This document shows, in pieces, positions 29,424 through 38,333 of a stretch of DNA of 64,000 bases (positions within the stretch are counted from its first letter, which is position 1; the number at the start of each line of letters is the position of its first letter). The DNA comes from JBFHIJ01 sp963678775 (GTDB lineage Bacteria; Bacteroidota; Ignavibacteria; Kapaibacteriales; UBA2268). Location of the stretch: assembly GCA_963678775.2 (NCBI GenBank), contig CAXXGR010000002.1, forward strand, positions 248,001 to 312,000, written 5' to 3'. The notes beneath the pieces are model-generated. The model was given only the letters and a program-made list of their open reading frames with translations, made no database searches and was not told where the DNA came from. The position numbers and the translations under genes are program-made.

Positions 29424-29597
29424 TTAGACCTCAGTCTTTACTCTATTCAAATTGCATATAATCTCTTCATAATATGCTTTTTCTATATCATCAATATTGT
29501 CATCCATTTTGATTAATTCTAAAAGTTTGTCAGTTAAATACCGACAATCTATATCTCGATCATTCAACAAACAATCAATATTCGAGTAAGGTTTCAT
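29424..29597 (-). CDS. Hypothetical small acidic protein (57 aa)
   Basis: In the 506-base gap between the HAD gene and the RmlD-like gene, one short minus-strand frame runs from ATG at 29597 to TAA at 29424-29426. It encodes a 57-residue acidic, probably helical peptide (MKPYSNIDCLLND... to NLNRVKTEV). The ribosome site is weak. Codon use and amino-acid composition look protein-like, but I know no homologue. The rest of the gap (29598-29832) is AT-rich with nothing recognisable. Confidence 0.4.
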   Translation of the reverse strand: MKPYSNIDCLLNDRDIDCRYLTDKLLELIKMDDNIDDIEKAYYEEIICNLNRVKTEV

Positions 29598-29832
29598 ACG
29601 TAAATCTCAGTTCTTCGTTTTTATGTGCTTACAAATTTGAACTTTATTTACTTAATAGACAAGCTTTTTTACTACATGTTTTTTTTAACTTGATCTTGCA
29701 ATATCTGCTTATAATCAATATATTGCAGCAGTTATAAATATTAATAAATACGACTCCACAAATGCATATTACAGTATGTAATGATATAGATTTGTTCTTT
29801 TATATATATTTAATTTATTTCAGCCGCTATAG

Positions 29833-30714
29833 TTATAGCTTTAGTATATTCTCTGCCAAGCTGTAAGGTGCAAAATCTATTTCTCGCAATGTTTTGATAT
29901 TAGTAAGTCCCCCTTTTTCAGGTCTTTTGGCTTTCTGTACCAGCTCTTCCGGGCTTATAGGCTTAATCAGACTTGTATCATATTCCAATAGATTTGCGAT
30001 TTTTGAAGCTATTTCATATCTGTTAAGTAAATCTGAACCTGCAACATTATATACGCCTCTGCTGTCCTTTTCTATAAATCTCAACACACACTCCGCAATG
30101 TCTGATGAAAAGGTGGGATTGCCTGATTGGCCGGTAATAATATTTATTGGATTATTCTGCTCAAGGTTTGAGATAATCCAGCGAATAAAATCTCCTTTCC
30201 CGTAGTTTGATGGGCCATATACAATATTGGTTCTAAGTATCAAAAAGTTATCAGTATGTGACCTAATTAAGTTCTCACCTGCAAGTTTTGATTTGCCGTA
30301 AAATGAAATTGGATTGGGCACATCATCTTCGCTATAAGGCCCTTCTTTTCCATCGAAAATGTAATCCGTAGAGAAATGTATGAGTTTAGATGAAAATGAC
30401 TTAGAAGACTTTGCTAATATTTCGGGCAAATCTGCATTCAGCGTCATGGCTTCCTGCTTGTGATCTTCGCACCCATCTACATTAGTATAAGCCGCCGCAT
30501 TGATAATAATATGCGGTTCGAAGTCAAATAGTACTTTCTTCAATAGCTTCTTATTAGTAATATCTATATTCATAATATCTACATTCGGCAGAAAAGACTT
30601 TTCGTAATTAGCGCTTAGTATAAGTATTTGGTGGTTTGTCCGTGATTTCAGGCTATTGCAGATGGCTTCGCCGACCTTGCCAGTAGCACCTAAGATAAGT
30701 ATTTTTTTAAGCAT
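29833..30714 (-). CDS. RmlD-like NAD(P)-dependent sugar reductase (extended SDR)
   Basis: This 293-aa protein has the Rossmann glycine motif GATGKVGEAI near residue 9, NAAAYTNVDGCE (family signature), STDYIFDGKEGPYSEDD and the catalytic YGKSK. This matches dTDP-4-dehydrorhamnose reductase, which makes the last reduction to dTDP-L-rhamnose, and related NAD-dependent epimerases. No rmlA, rmlB or rmlC is adjacent, so the exact sugar is uncertain. It would feed cytoplasmic precursors to surface polysaccharides. Confidence 0.8.
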   Translation of the reverse strand: MLKKILILGATGKVGEAICNSLKSRTNHQILILSANYEKSFLPNVDIMNIDITNKKLLKKVLFDFEPHIIINAAAYTNVDGCEDHKQEAMTLNADLPEILAKSSKSFSSKLIHFSTDYIFDGKEGPYSEDDVPNPISFYGKSKLAGENLIRSHTDNFLILRTNIVYGPSNYGKGDFIRWIISNLEQNNPINIITGQSGNPTFSSDIAECVLRFIEKDSRGVYNVAGSDLLNRYEIASKIANLLEYDTSLIKPISPEELVQKAKRPEKGGLTNIKTLREIDFAPYSLAENILKL

Positions 30715-30931
30715 ATATTTTTATTTCAGATTTCAGTTAAAGCAAATATTTAACTGCAATATAAGCTAATAAAATTGAATATCGAAACATGTACCCAATA
30801 TCTAAGCTCACGAATCACCACAAATGGATTAATACATCAATTTGTTCATAATTAGATTGTATACATTATTTTACCATATCATTTATTTTGATTATATAGC
30901 TTCTATTGGTAATTCAAATCAAAGAAAACAA

Positions 30932-32299
30932 ATGGAAATCCTTATACTTATAGTATATGTTATTTTGTTAGTAGTCATTTCTGTGTCGTCTTCAAAAAAG
31001 ATAAACAACTCAAACGACTTCTATGCTGCCGGCAAAAAAGTAGGGTATAAAGGCGTATTCGCCAGCCTGCTTGCTACTATTTTGGGTGGCTCTGCGGTGA
31101 TTGGCACTGTAAACTTCAGCACTTCACATGGCTGGGCCTCTGCATGGTATATGCTTTGCGCAGCTATTGGACTGTTATCATTAATTCCATTTGTACCCAA
31201 AGCCAGGAAGTATGCTAATTATACGATATCAGAACTAATAGGGAACTTTTACGGACGACAAGCTCGCAAATTTGCCAATATTTTAATACCTATTGCATGG
31301 ACAGGGGTTACAGCAGCACAAATTATAGCCGCAGGAAAGATACTAAACGCGTACGCAGGCATAGATTACACTTACGCAGCTATTGGCTCCGGAGCAGTAT
31401 TTATTGCTTACACTATAGCCGGTGGGCAGAAATCCATCATAAAAACTGATGCACTGCAAGCCGTGCTTGTGATCGCATCGATATGCCTAATCTTTGTTTT
31501 TGTATATAGCTCTAAACCTATTCAAGTAGTACCGGTGCAAACTCTTGCATTTCCTTTTAACAGTACGTTTTCTCCATTTGATCTGATAATGTTGCTATTT
31601 ACATATTCTACTACATTTCTTGTTGGCCCTGATATATATTCACGTATCTTTTGTGCCGGATCGGATAAGAACGCTTCTAAGGCTCTACTTTTTTCTGCTT
31701 TGGTGCTGATACCGATGGCATTTATTTTAGCATATTTGGGAAATCAAGCTGCCCACTTATTTCCGGCAGATGCATTTAAGTCTCAATCCGCATTGATTTT
31801 ACTTGTCAAATCGGTTCTGCCTCATTGGGCTGTTGGAATAGTCATCATTGGTCTGCTGGCAGCTGTTATGTCTTCAGCTGACTCTATTTTACTAACTGCC
31901 GCATCTCTCATATCAGATTTAAGAGGAAAGAATTTGCAAGCGAATTCGAGCATCAGACACACAAGAGTTTCTATATTGAGCATAGGCATCATAAGCATAT
32001 CCATTTCGCTTTGGTACAGCAATGTAATAGGAACATTTCTAATAGCACTGTCTGTGTTTTCGGGTGCGTTTATTGTGCCTGTCATTTTTGCGTTAATGGG
32101 GTATAAATGCAGAAGTTCAATCTTTGCAGTAAGTGGCATGGCAGTTGGTGCTAGCATGGCTCTGGCAGGCAAGATACTTGGCATAAGTGGCTACAAATTT
32201 GCCGGAGACATTTTGGTTCTTTCTGCATTTGTTGCAAACGGCATATTAGTATTAGCTCCTACCTTAATTAGGCGCTTAAAATTGGCTTTTGAAGGATAG
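30932..32299 (+). CDS. Sodium:solute symporter family protein
   Basis: This 455-aa polytopic membrane protein has about 13 hydrophobic helices and features of the SSS family: helix 1 followed by NDFYAAGKKVGY, GGSAVIGTVNFS, IAYTIAGGQKSIIKTDALQ, the GPDIYSRIFCA loop and AVMSSADSILLTAASLIS. It uses the sodium gradient to import a small solute; which one is not evident. I start it at the ATG at 30932, which opens directly with helix 1. An upstream TTG would add 30 uncharacteristic residues. Confidence 0.85.
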   Translation: MEILILIVYVILLVVISVSSSKKINNSNDFYAAGKKVGYKGVFASLLATILGGSAVIGTVNFSTSHGWASAWYMLCAAIGLLSLIPFVPKARKYANYTISELIGNFYGRQARKFANILIPIAWTGVTAAQIIAAGKILNAYAGIDYTYAAIGSGAVFIAYTIAGGQKSIIKTDALQAVLVIASICLIFVFVYSSKPIQVVPVQTLAFPFNSTFSPFDLIMLLFTYSTTFLVGPDIYSRIFCAGSDKNASKALLFSALVLIPMAFILAYLGNQAAHLFPADAFKSQSALILLVKSVLPHWAVGIVIIGLLAAVMSSADSILLTAASLISDLRGKNLQANSSIRHTRVSILSIGIISISISLWYSNVIGTFLIALSVFSGAFIVPVIFALMGYKCRSSIFAVSGMAVGASMALAGKILGISGYKFAGDILVLSAFVANGILVLAPTLIRRLKLAFEG

Positions 32300-32427
32300 A
32301 GTTTATGTAAAAGTATATATTTAATGTATTTTCTTGCCTATCTTTGAGCCTTGCAGACTCTCAAATTCTCTCCATTCCCCTCACATTTCACACTCCATGA
32401 CAAGAGAGGGGTGGATTTTGAAAACTT

Positions 32428-32469
32428 AAAAAGCACAAAGGACATAAATCTTACATCCTTTGCGCTTTA
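32428..32469 (-). terminator. Intrinsic terminator of the alpha-2-macroglobulin gene
   Basis: The minus strand reads AAAGCGCAAAGGA...TCCTTTGTGCTTT with one mismatch, followed by TTTAAG, starting just after the stop at 32480. A weaker CCCCTC/GAGGGG stem at 32377-32411 may serve the convergent symporter gene. Confidence 0.75.
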
Positions 32470-32479
32470 TTGAAACTAT

Positions 32480-35400
32480 TTACTTAACCACTACTTTTTT
32501 GACTTTTACGTAAGACCTAAATGTTCCGTCGTACATAGCATTTGCAGAAAGAACACCTTGCTTATAAGTGCCTTTTGTAACAGCTCGGCACTGATAGTAG
32601 AATGTTTTGTTAGGCGAATTTGGAGTCAGTGAGGTAAAGATATTTATTTTATCATCTCTCATATCCATATATTCCGGTTCGTTTTGGCTCATCCAGTTAA
32701 AAGATGGCGCATCTTCCTGAAGACGATCGTTTACTATTTCAAGCCCGGCGGGGAGCATATCAGTAATTGCTATGTTTTCAGCATAAGTAGCAGAGTTCTG
32801 CAATTTGATTTTAAGTTCAACTATTACTAAATCTCCAACCTCAAATTCAGCTTGTATTTCGTTGCCTTCTCGGTCGAAATATTTCCTGCGAACCTCTAGT
32901 TTGCTATCTATTTCCTCTACATCACCGCTATTAGTCAGACCTTTTGCTTCGTAGAAATAATATAAGTTCTCAGACCCTGTAGATTTCACTTTAGCATTTT
33001 TTCCTTCAACATTTACTTCTGCAAAGTTTTTATCTAATAGTTTTTTGCTTTCTCCGGCGTAAGTAATAATGCCGTTTGCTTTGCCATTTAAAGTTTTGCG
33101 TGAAAGCTTGCCTAGCGCCATTACTGCATAAGCCATATCATTGGTAGAGAGGTACTCTCTGTCATTCATTTCAGTTGCTAAAGTTTTAGATAGAGTTGGG
33201 ATAAAAGCGTTAGACGGATCAGTATCTAAAAGCACCATAAGAGACAAAGCCATGTTTCGGATATAAGATCCGAAGCTGCCGCCTGTTTCAGTACCGTTAT
33301 CTTTTATTTTTTCTACGTTATCAAGTATGTACTTCGCAGTCTTTTTGTCACCGGAAGTAGCATAGGCGCCAGCTAACAGATATTTCGATTCTGTGCTTAG
33401 AGTTGTCAACTCATCTTTTATTTTGTTAAGAGCGGAGTTGTTATATCTGCCTGATAGAGCTAAAACGTAATAAGCGTATACAGTTCTTTTAGGGAAGTAT
33501 GGTTTGTATAATGTTTTCCCATCGAAGTAAGAGTAGTAAGTTACAGGTGCAAAAGTTGTAACCTTACTTTCAAGATATGATAAAAGTTGTGATAGCAAAC
33601 CGTCACTTACCTTGTATCCTGCCTTTCTTGCTTCCAAAAGGAAATGAGCTGCATAAACTGACACCCACTTATTGGCTTCTGAGCTACTGCTCCAGTATTT
33701 AATCCCACCATTCCATGATTGCAAAGTTGCCAGTTTAGTAATGGCAGCATTCACATTTTCGGCAGCGGCTTTAATGCTATTACGATTATCCGGCTTATCA
33801 CTTATTGGTAGCAAATCTGCAAAATATAATTGCGGGAATGCTTTTGATACTGTTTGCTCAGCACAGCCATGTGGATAGCCTAATAGTTTATACATATTTT
33901 CCATTTGCTCAAGCAAAGGCGATTTGGAAATAATCACTTTGGCAGAATGTGTTTCCGGGATAAAGTCATCCAACAAGTCCAACTCTATTGCATCATTTGG
34001 TTTTAATGTCCCAAATTTTGAAATTTGAATAAGGCTTGACGGCGATTGAATATTAATATAAGTCTGATGCTCAAAAGTTTCTCCATGGGCTTTTGCTTTA
34101 ATTGTTATCATCTCTTCTCCCAAAGATTCTAATGCTTCTATAGGAAAAGTTGCTTTAGCTTGCCCTGATTTTTCTAATTTGACAGATGCCTTCTTTTTAC
34201 CGGTCAATTCCAAATTTTTTGATAATAACACTTCAATATTGCAATCGCTTGCTTTTAGTTCAGTATTTCTGACTGTAACAGTCATGTCGAACTTGTCACC
34301 CGGATAAAGGAAGCGAGGTATAGAAGCATTCATAACAATAGGATCTGCAACCTTCATTGGTTTCTCTGCTACACCGAAAGCTTTGCCTTTGTAAGCTTGA
34401 GCCATTATCCTTACCTCGCCGGAGAACTGCGGGATATAGATGGGCACTTCCACTTCGCCATGTGCATTTGCTTTTAGTATACCACTCCAGTAGGACAAAA
34501 GTTTTACTCGCTTATTAGCAAACGGGTTTTCGGCCAAGTCATTCAGTTTCATTGCCATAATACCCTCCCCGGCTCCGGATTTTGAGGACGCTATGTTTAA
34601 ATCAGGATATAGACTTTTGTATAAACTATAAGTATTAATATTCAAATTCATTGGGCTGTAAAAGAATTTATATGGATCAGGAGTTTTATAGTTACTGATT
34701 TGCAAAATACCCTCATCCACAACAGCCATTGTAATCATAACTTCCTGATTCTTTTTATCAGTTTTTACTTTTATCTTTTGTGTGCGCTTAGATCTGATTT
34801 TTTCGGGAGCTTCTATTTTCATATTTATTTTATTAGCAGCTTTGCGAACATCTAAGGACTTAACGCCCATTGCCACAGTAATAGGAAGAGACTGACTATC
34901 TACAGGTCTGTACAGAAGTGCCGAAATGTAGACATTTGGCAGATAATCTTCCTGCAAATCTATTATCATAGAAGCAGTTTTGTTTTTTACTTCTAATATT
35001 TTAGAGATGTATACATCCTCTCTTTCTATAGTTACAAGCATTTTACCGTCAAAAGGTGTTTTAAATAGAACCTTGCATTTATCTTCTAATAGATATTCGT
35101 CTTTATCTGTTTCAATTGTGATATTACCTTCTTTGTTTATCTCTACATTTTCAGAAGAGTTGCCCCATCCGCCCCAGTTGTAGCAGTAAAGTGAACGGGC
35201 TACGTAGTTATCACTTCCGGGAGCTTTTACTCTTATTTCATAGCTACCATACTCCTGAGGAGTGAAAGTATATTTTGTGTTTTTATCATATATCGTTATC
35301 TCTTTTTCTTCAAGCACAGTACTTTCTAATTGAGAAGTATATCTATACCTACCATCACTGTTTCGCACCATGACACTATGCCAGACATTCCTTACGAGAG

Positions 35401-37945
35401 CAACATTTGCGACAGTTTGGCTTGCAAATTTCCCATTTTGATTTACTACTGTCAGAGGTACGGCTATTGCCTCCCCTGTACTGTTATAGTAGTCAATCTT
35501 TCCTATTCCATAATAATATTCCTGCGTAAAGATGTCTACGTGCTTGTTTTTATACACAGGTCTACCATTTTCATCAAACACAGTTAGGAGTGCATTACAG
35601 CTTAAGATACCATTATCTCTAAGCGAATTGTGCATGGTATATACATCTCTAATCTTGCCATCTTTATCCGTTTTACCTTTGTAGAGGTCGTTTCGTAGAT
35701 TTGCTTTTTTTAGGTATTTTGAATTGTATCGATTGCGACTGTCTTCTTTGGACTCTAAGTCAAAATCATAATCTGCATATTTTTTAAAGCTAATATGTTT
35801 CTGGCTGACTTCGTAGTTCAGTTCATAATTCATATCTCCGGCAACCGAACCGTATAGAGTTTCTACCGTTGCTTTTACAATGATGCTGTCTAATACGCCG
35901 TATTGCTCTTTATCTGTACTGAGATTGATACGGAGCTGCTCAGGCATAAATTCCTCAATTTTAATCTCATAACTGCCAAGCCATATATCATTATTTAGCA
36001 TATAGCTAATATAATAAGTACCGGTAGGAACAGAAGCAGGCATATAGATTTTTTTACTAAATCCACCTTCCTTGTTTAGATTTATCTTCAGAGTCTTATA
36101 TTCATTACGAGTAGGCGTTTCAATCTTTGCAATGATTGGTACATTAGAAAGAGTATTAAGCTGTTTATCTCTGATTATGCCGGCAATAACCACAGTGTCG
36201 CCGGGGCGGTAAAGTTTGCGGTCACCATATAGAAATGCTCTATAGTCATTATTGTTATTTACGTAGACATCGTAGTCATAAACGTCATGTTGATTTTTAT
36301 AATCAAGTTTAAGATAATTCACATCGTTACCATAGGTGGCATATACAAAAGCGGGATTAAGCTGCACAATACCATTTTGGCTATAATTCTTGATTATTGC
36401 TAACCCTTGCGAGTTAGTAGTAGCAGAGTAATATTTTTGATTTTTACTGCTTATCACTCCTACTTTTACATTAGCTAAAGGAGTGGCGGTTTTGAGAGAA
36501 TTAACAAATACATATAGCTTATCTTTGCTCTGCTTAGTAATGATGCCTAAATTAGACAAAGATACCATCTGACTTACCATAGTAGAATATTTATCATTCG
36601 GGTCATAAACATCTATGACATAAATCCCGGTTTCAGATATATCTGTTTTGGGGGAGAACTTAAATAACTGTGTGTTGCCTTTACTAGGCATTTGGTCAAC
36701 TTCATAGGTCTGAGAGAAAATTCTATCACCATATTGAGAAGAATGATAGCGAGTATTTTCAGAATACTCACCGTCTTTGTAGTTATAATTAGTATAAATT
36801 CCTCTGTCAAAGAAATGCACAATGTTGTTTTCGTATATTTTATGAATATCGATTTTTACAGTTTTGATACCAAGTATATTTAGCCCGATATTTCTGCTAG
36901 TACTTTTTGCCATATAGAAATTATTTTTTGATGCAAAAGATATACTTGGTTCGGGTTTTTCAATAGTAATCAGTTTGCGATAATCTTCTTTAAGAGTTTT
37001 ATTATAAACACTCTTTATGGATTTATCTAGTATTAGCTCGTATGTAATGCCTTCTTTGAACTGCCCTTTGATTAGAATCCCAAACTTTTCGACACTTAAG
37101 TCAAAAGCAATAGCCGGATCTAATTTGATTTTATCTAAAGAAATACTATTGGGTACAATTTCCTGATTAAAGAACAGCTTGATGCCTTTTTTGTCAGACT
37201 CCGCGATTATGCCTACTTGACTTACTTCTAAATCATCCAATAATGGAAGTTTTGCAGTTAGCTCAATTTTATCTTCGCTTTTCCAATTAGTATTATATAT
37301 CTCTAACTTGTCCTCTAAAGTAATCTTCAAATCTTTGCCTGCAAACTTCACTGCATCATCAAACTTCAGTTCAAATTTTACTTTCCTATGATAGTATTCG
37401 TTTAAGCAGGTAAAAGGAATTTCATTACCCTCAACGGTAAAATGTATTTTCCGTTTTAGAGTTGCTATATCTACATCGTAGTTAAAGTCAACTTCCTGAT
37501 AGAGCACGTCTCCCGGTGAAACTCTATTAGTACGCCACTGATTAAGTCCTGTTCTTGCTTCAAATTCTGCAGCGGAAAAAGTAAATTCCTGATTATCTAT
37601 AGTTTTAAGACTATCAAATAGCACAAGCATCGCTTCGTTGAATTTTATTTTATACTTAGTGCCCGGAGTGAGATTCCTCATAGGAGTTATAGCGAGAGTA
37701 TACATGTCTTGCCAGTATTCACTTGTTTCCAGCTCCGGAGTAATTGTAAAGTATGTATCAAAATCATATCTCCCCATAATGTTTGCATCCTTTAGTTTAT
37801 GGCTAAAGGTAAATGTTATCGGATTGTCCGGTGTGATTTGGGAATCCTTGTCTAGACTATTTTGAGCCACAGAGAGTTCGTTTTCACGAAGACAGGAACT
37901 AAGTAATAAGGCAAGAAACATAAAGATAGTCAGGTTAAATTTCAC
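32480..37945 (-). CDS. Alpha-2-macroglobulin family lipoprotein with thioester
   Basis: This 1821-aa protein has a type II signal with lipobox LSSC (lipidated Cys18). A series of macroglobulin beta-sandwich domains follows, then a bait-like region near VVDEGILQISNYKTPDP. The thioester domain contains GCAEQ (Cys1361 to Gln1364). The alpha-helical toroid and a C-terminal receptor-like domain (...VVELKIKLQNSATY) come after it. Bacterial A2Ms trap attacking proteases in the periplasm or at the surface by covalent thioester linkage, protecting an exposed envelope. E. coli YfhM pairs with PbpC; no pbpC gene is adjacent here. Length and domain order fit the long bacterial type. It is transcribed alone. 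Confidence 0.92.
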   Translation of the reverse strand: MKFNLTIFMFLALLLSSCLRENELSVAQNSLDKDSQITPDNPITFTFSHKLKDANIMGRYDFDTYFTITPELETSEYWQDMYTLAITPMRNLTPGTKYKIKFNEAMLVLFDSLKTIDNQEFTFSAAEFEARTGLNQWRTNRVSPGDVLYQEVDFNYDVDIATLKRKIHFTVEGNEIPFTCLNEYYHRKVKFELKFDDAVKFAGKDLKITLEDKLEIYNTNWKSEDKIELTAKLPLLDDLEVSQVGIIAESDKKGIKLFFNQEIVPNSISLDKIKLDPAIAFDLSVEKFGILIKGQFKEGITYELILDKSIKSVYNKTLKEDYRKLITIEKPEPSISFASKNNFYMAKSTSRNIGLNILGIKTVKIDIHKIYENNIVHFFDRGIYTNYNYKDGEYSENTRYHSSQYGDRIFSQTYEVDQMPSKGNTQLFKFSPKTDISETGIYVIDVYDPNDKYSTMVSQMVSLSNLGIITKQSKDKLYVFVNSLKTATPLANVKVGVISSKNQKYYSATTNSQGLAIIKNYSQNGIVQLNPAFVYATYGNDVNYLKLDYKNQHDVYDYDVYVNNNNDYRAFLYGDRKLYRPGDTVVIAGIIRDKQLNTLSNVPIIAKIETPTRNEYKTLKINLNKEGGFSKKIYMPASVPTGTYYISYMLNNDIWLGSYEIKIEEFMPEQLRINLSTDKEQYGVLDSIIVKATVETLYGSVAGDMNYELNYEVSQKHISFKKYADYDFDLESKEDSRNRYNSKYLKKANLRNDLYKGKTDKDGKIRDVYTMHNSLRDNGILSCNALLTVFDENGRPVYKNKHVDIFTQEYYYGIGKIDYYNSTGEAIAVPLTVVNQNGKFASQTVANVALVRNVWHSVMVRNSDGRYRYTSQLESTVLEEKEITIYDKNTKYTFTPQEYGSYEIRVKAPGSDNYVARSLYCYNWGGWGNSSENVEINKEGNITIETDKDEYLLEDKCKVLFKTPFDGKMLVTIEREDVYISKILEVKNKTASMIIDLQEDYLPNVYISALLYRPVDSQSLPITVAMGVKSLDVRKAANKINMKIEAPEKIRSKRTQKIKVKTDKKNQEVMITMAVVDEGILQISNYKTPDPYKFFYSPMNLNINTYSLYKSLYPDLNIASSKSGAGEGIMAMKLNDLAENPFANKRVKLLSYWSGILKANAHGEVEVPIYIPQFSGEVRIMAQAYKGKAFGVAEKPMKVADPIVMNASIPRFLYPGDKFDMTVTVRNTELKASDCNIEVLLSKNLELTGKKKASVKLEKSGQAKATFPIEALESLGEEMITIKAKAHGETFEHQTYINIQSPSSLIQISKFGTLKPNDAIELDLLDDFIPETHSAKVIISKSPLLEQMENMYKLLGYPHGCAEQTVSKAFPQLYFADLLPISDKPDNRNSIKAAAENVNAAITKLATLQSWNGGIKYWSSSSEANKWVSVYAAHFLLEARKAGYKVSDGLLSQLLSYLESKVTTFAPVTYYSYFDGKTLYKPYFPKRTVYAYYVLALSGRYNNSALNKIKDELTTLSTESKYLLAGAYATSGDKKTAKYILDNVEKIKDNGTETGGSFGSYIRNMALSLMVLLDTDPSNAFIPTLSKTLATEMNDREYLSTNDMAYAVMALGKLSRKTLNGKANGIITYAGESKKLLDKNFAEVNVEGKNAKVKSTGSENLYYFYEAKGLTNSGDVEEIDSKLEVRRKYFDREGNEIQAEFEVGDLVIVELKIKLQNSATYAENIAITDMLPAGLEIVNDRLQEDAPSFNWMSQNEPEYMDMRDDKINIFTSLTPNSPNKTFYYQCRAVTKGTYKQGVLSANAMYDGTFRSYVKVKKVVVK

Positions 37946-38333
37946 AGGGCACCTATGGAGTATATTTGGGGAAATAATATCATACTAATAGTAGTGCTAA
38001 AATATAAAATATTATATATAATGTACTATTTATTATTAAGACAATACAAAATAAATAATTCAGACTGAAGTGCTCGTAATATCTGAGACTTTTTAATTGT
38101 ACCAAAATATTCTAAATCTCTAATTTGGTTAGTGCTCAGCATTCTGCTTTACTTTGGAGGTAAGCTGATTGTTTATTTCTTTCTGAAATTTTTAGCTTCT
38201 AAACAAATATAGATGGTAAATTCTCTTTATCTACACAATTCATCCCAAAATTTAATCTCTTTTCTTACAATAAATTAGTAAATTGCATAGTTTAGTTAAA
38301 ATATCTTTTGTGCAGAAACAGCGGTGCTTTAAT
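37946..38333. other. Divergent intergenic region between the A2M gene and pheT
   Basis: This is 388 bases of AT-rich sequence between divergent genes. It must hold both promoters. I see no T-box-like or peptide-leader structure with runs of Phe codons ahead of pheT, and no RNA gene. Confidence 0.45.
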
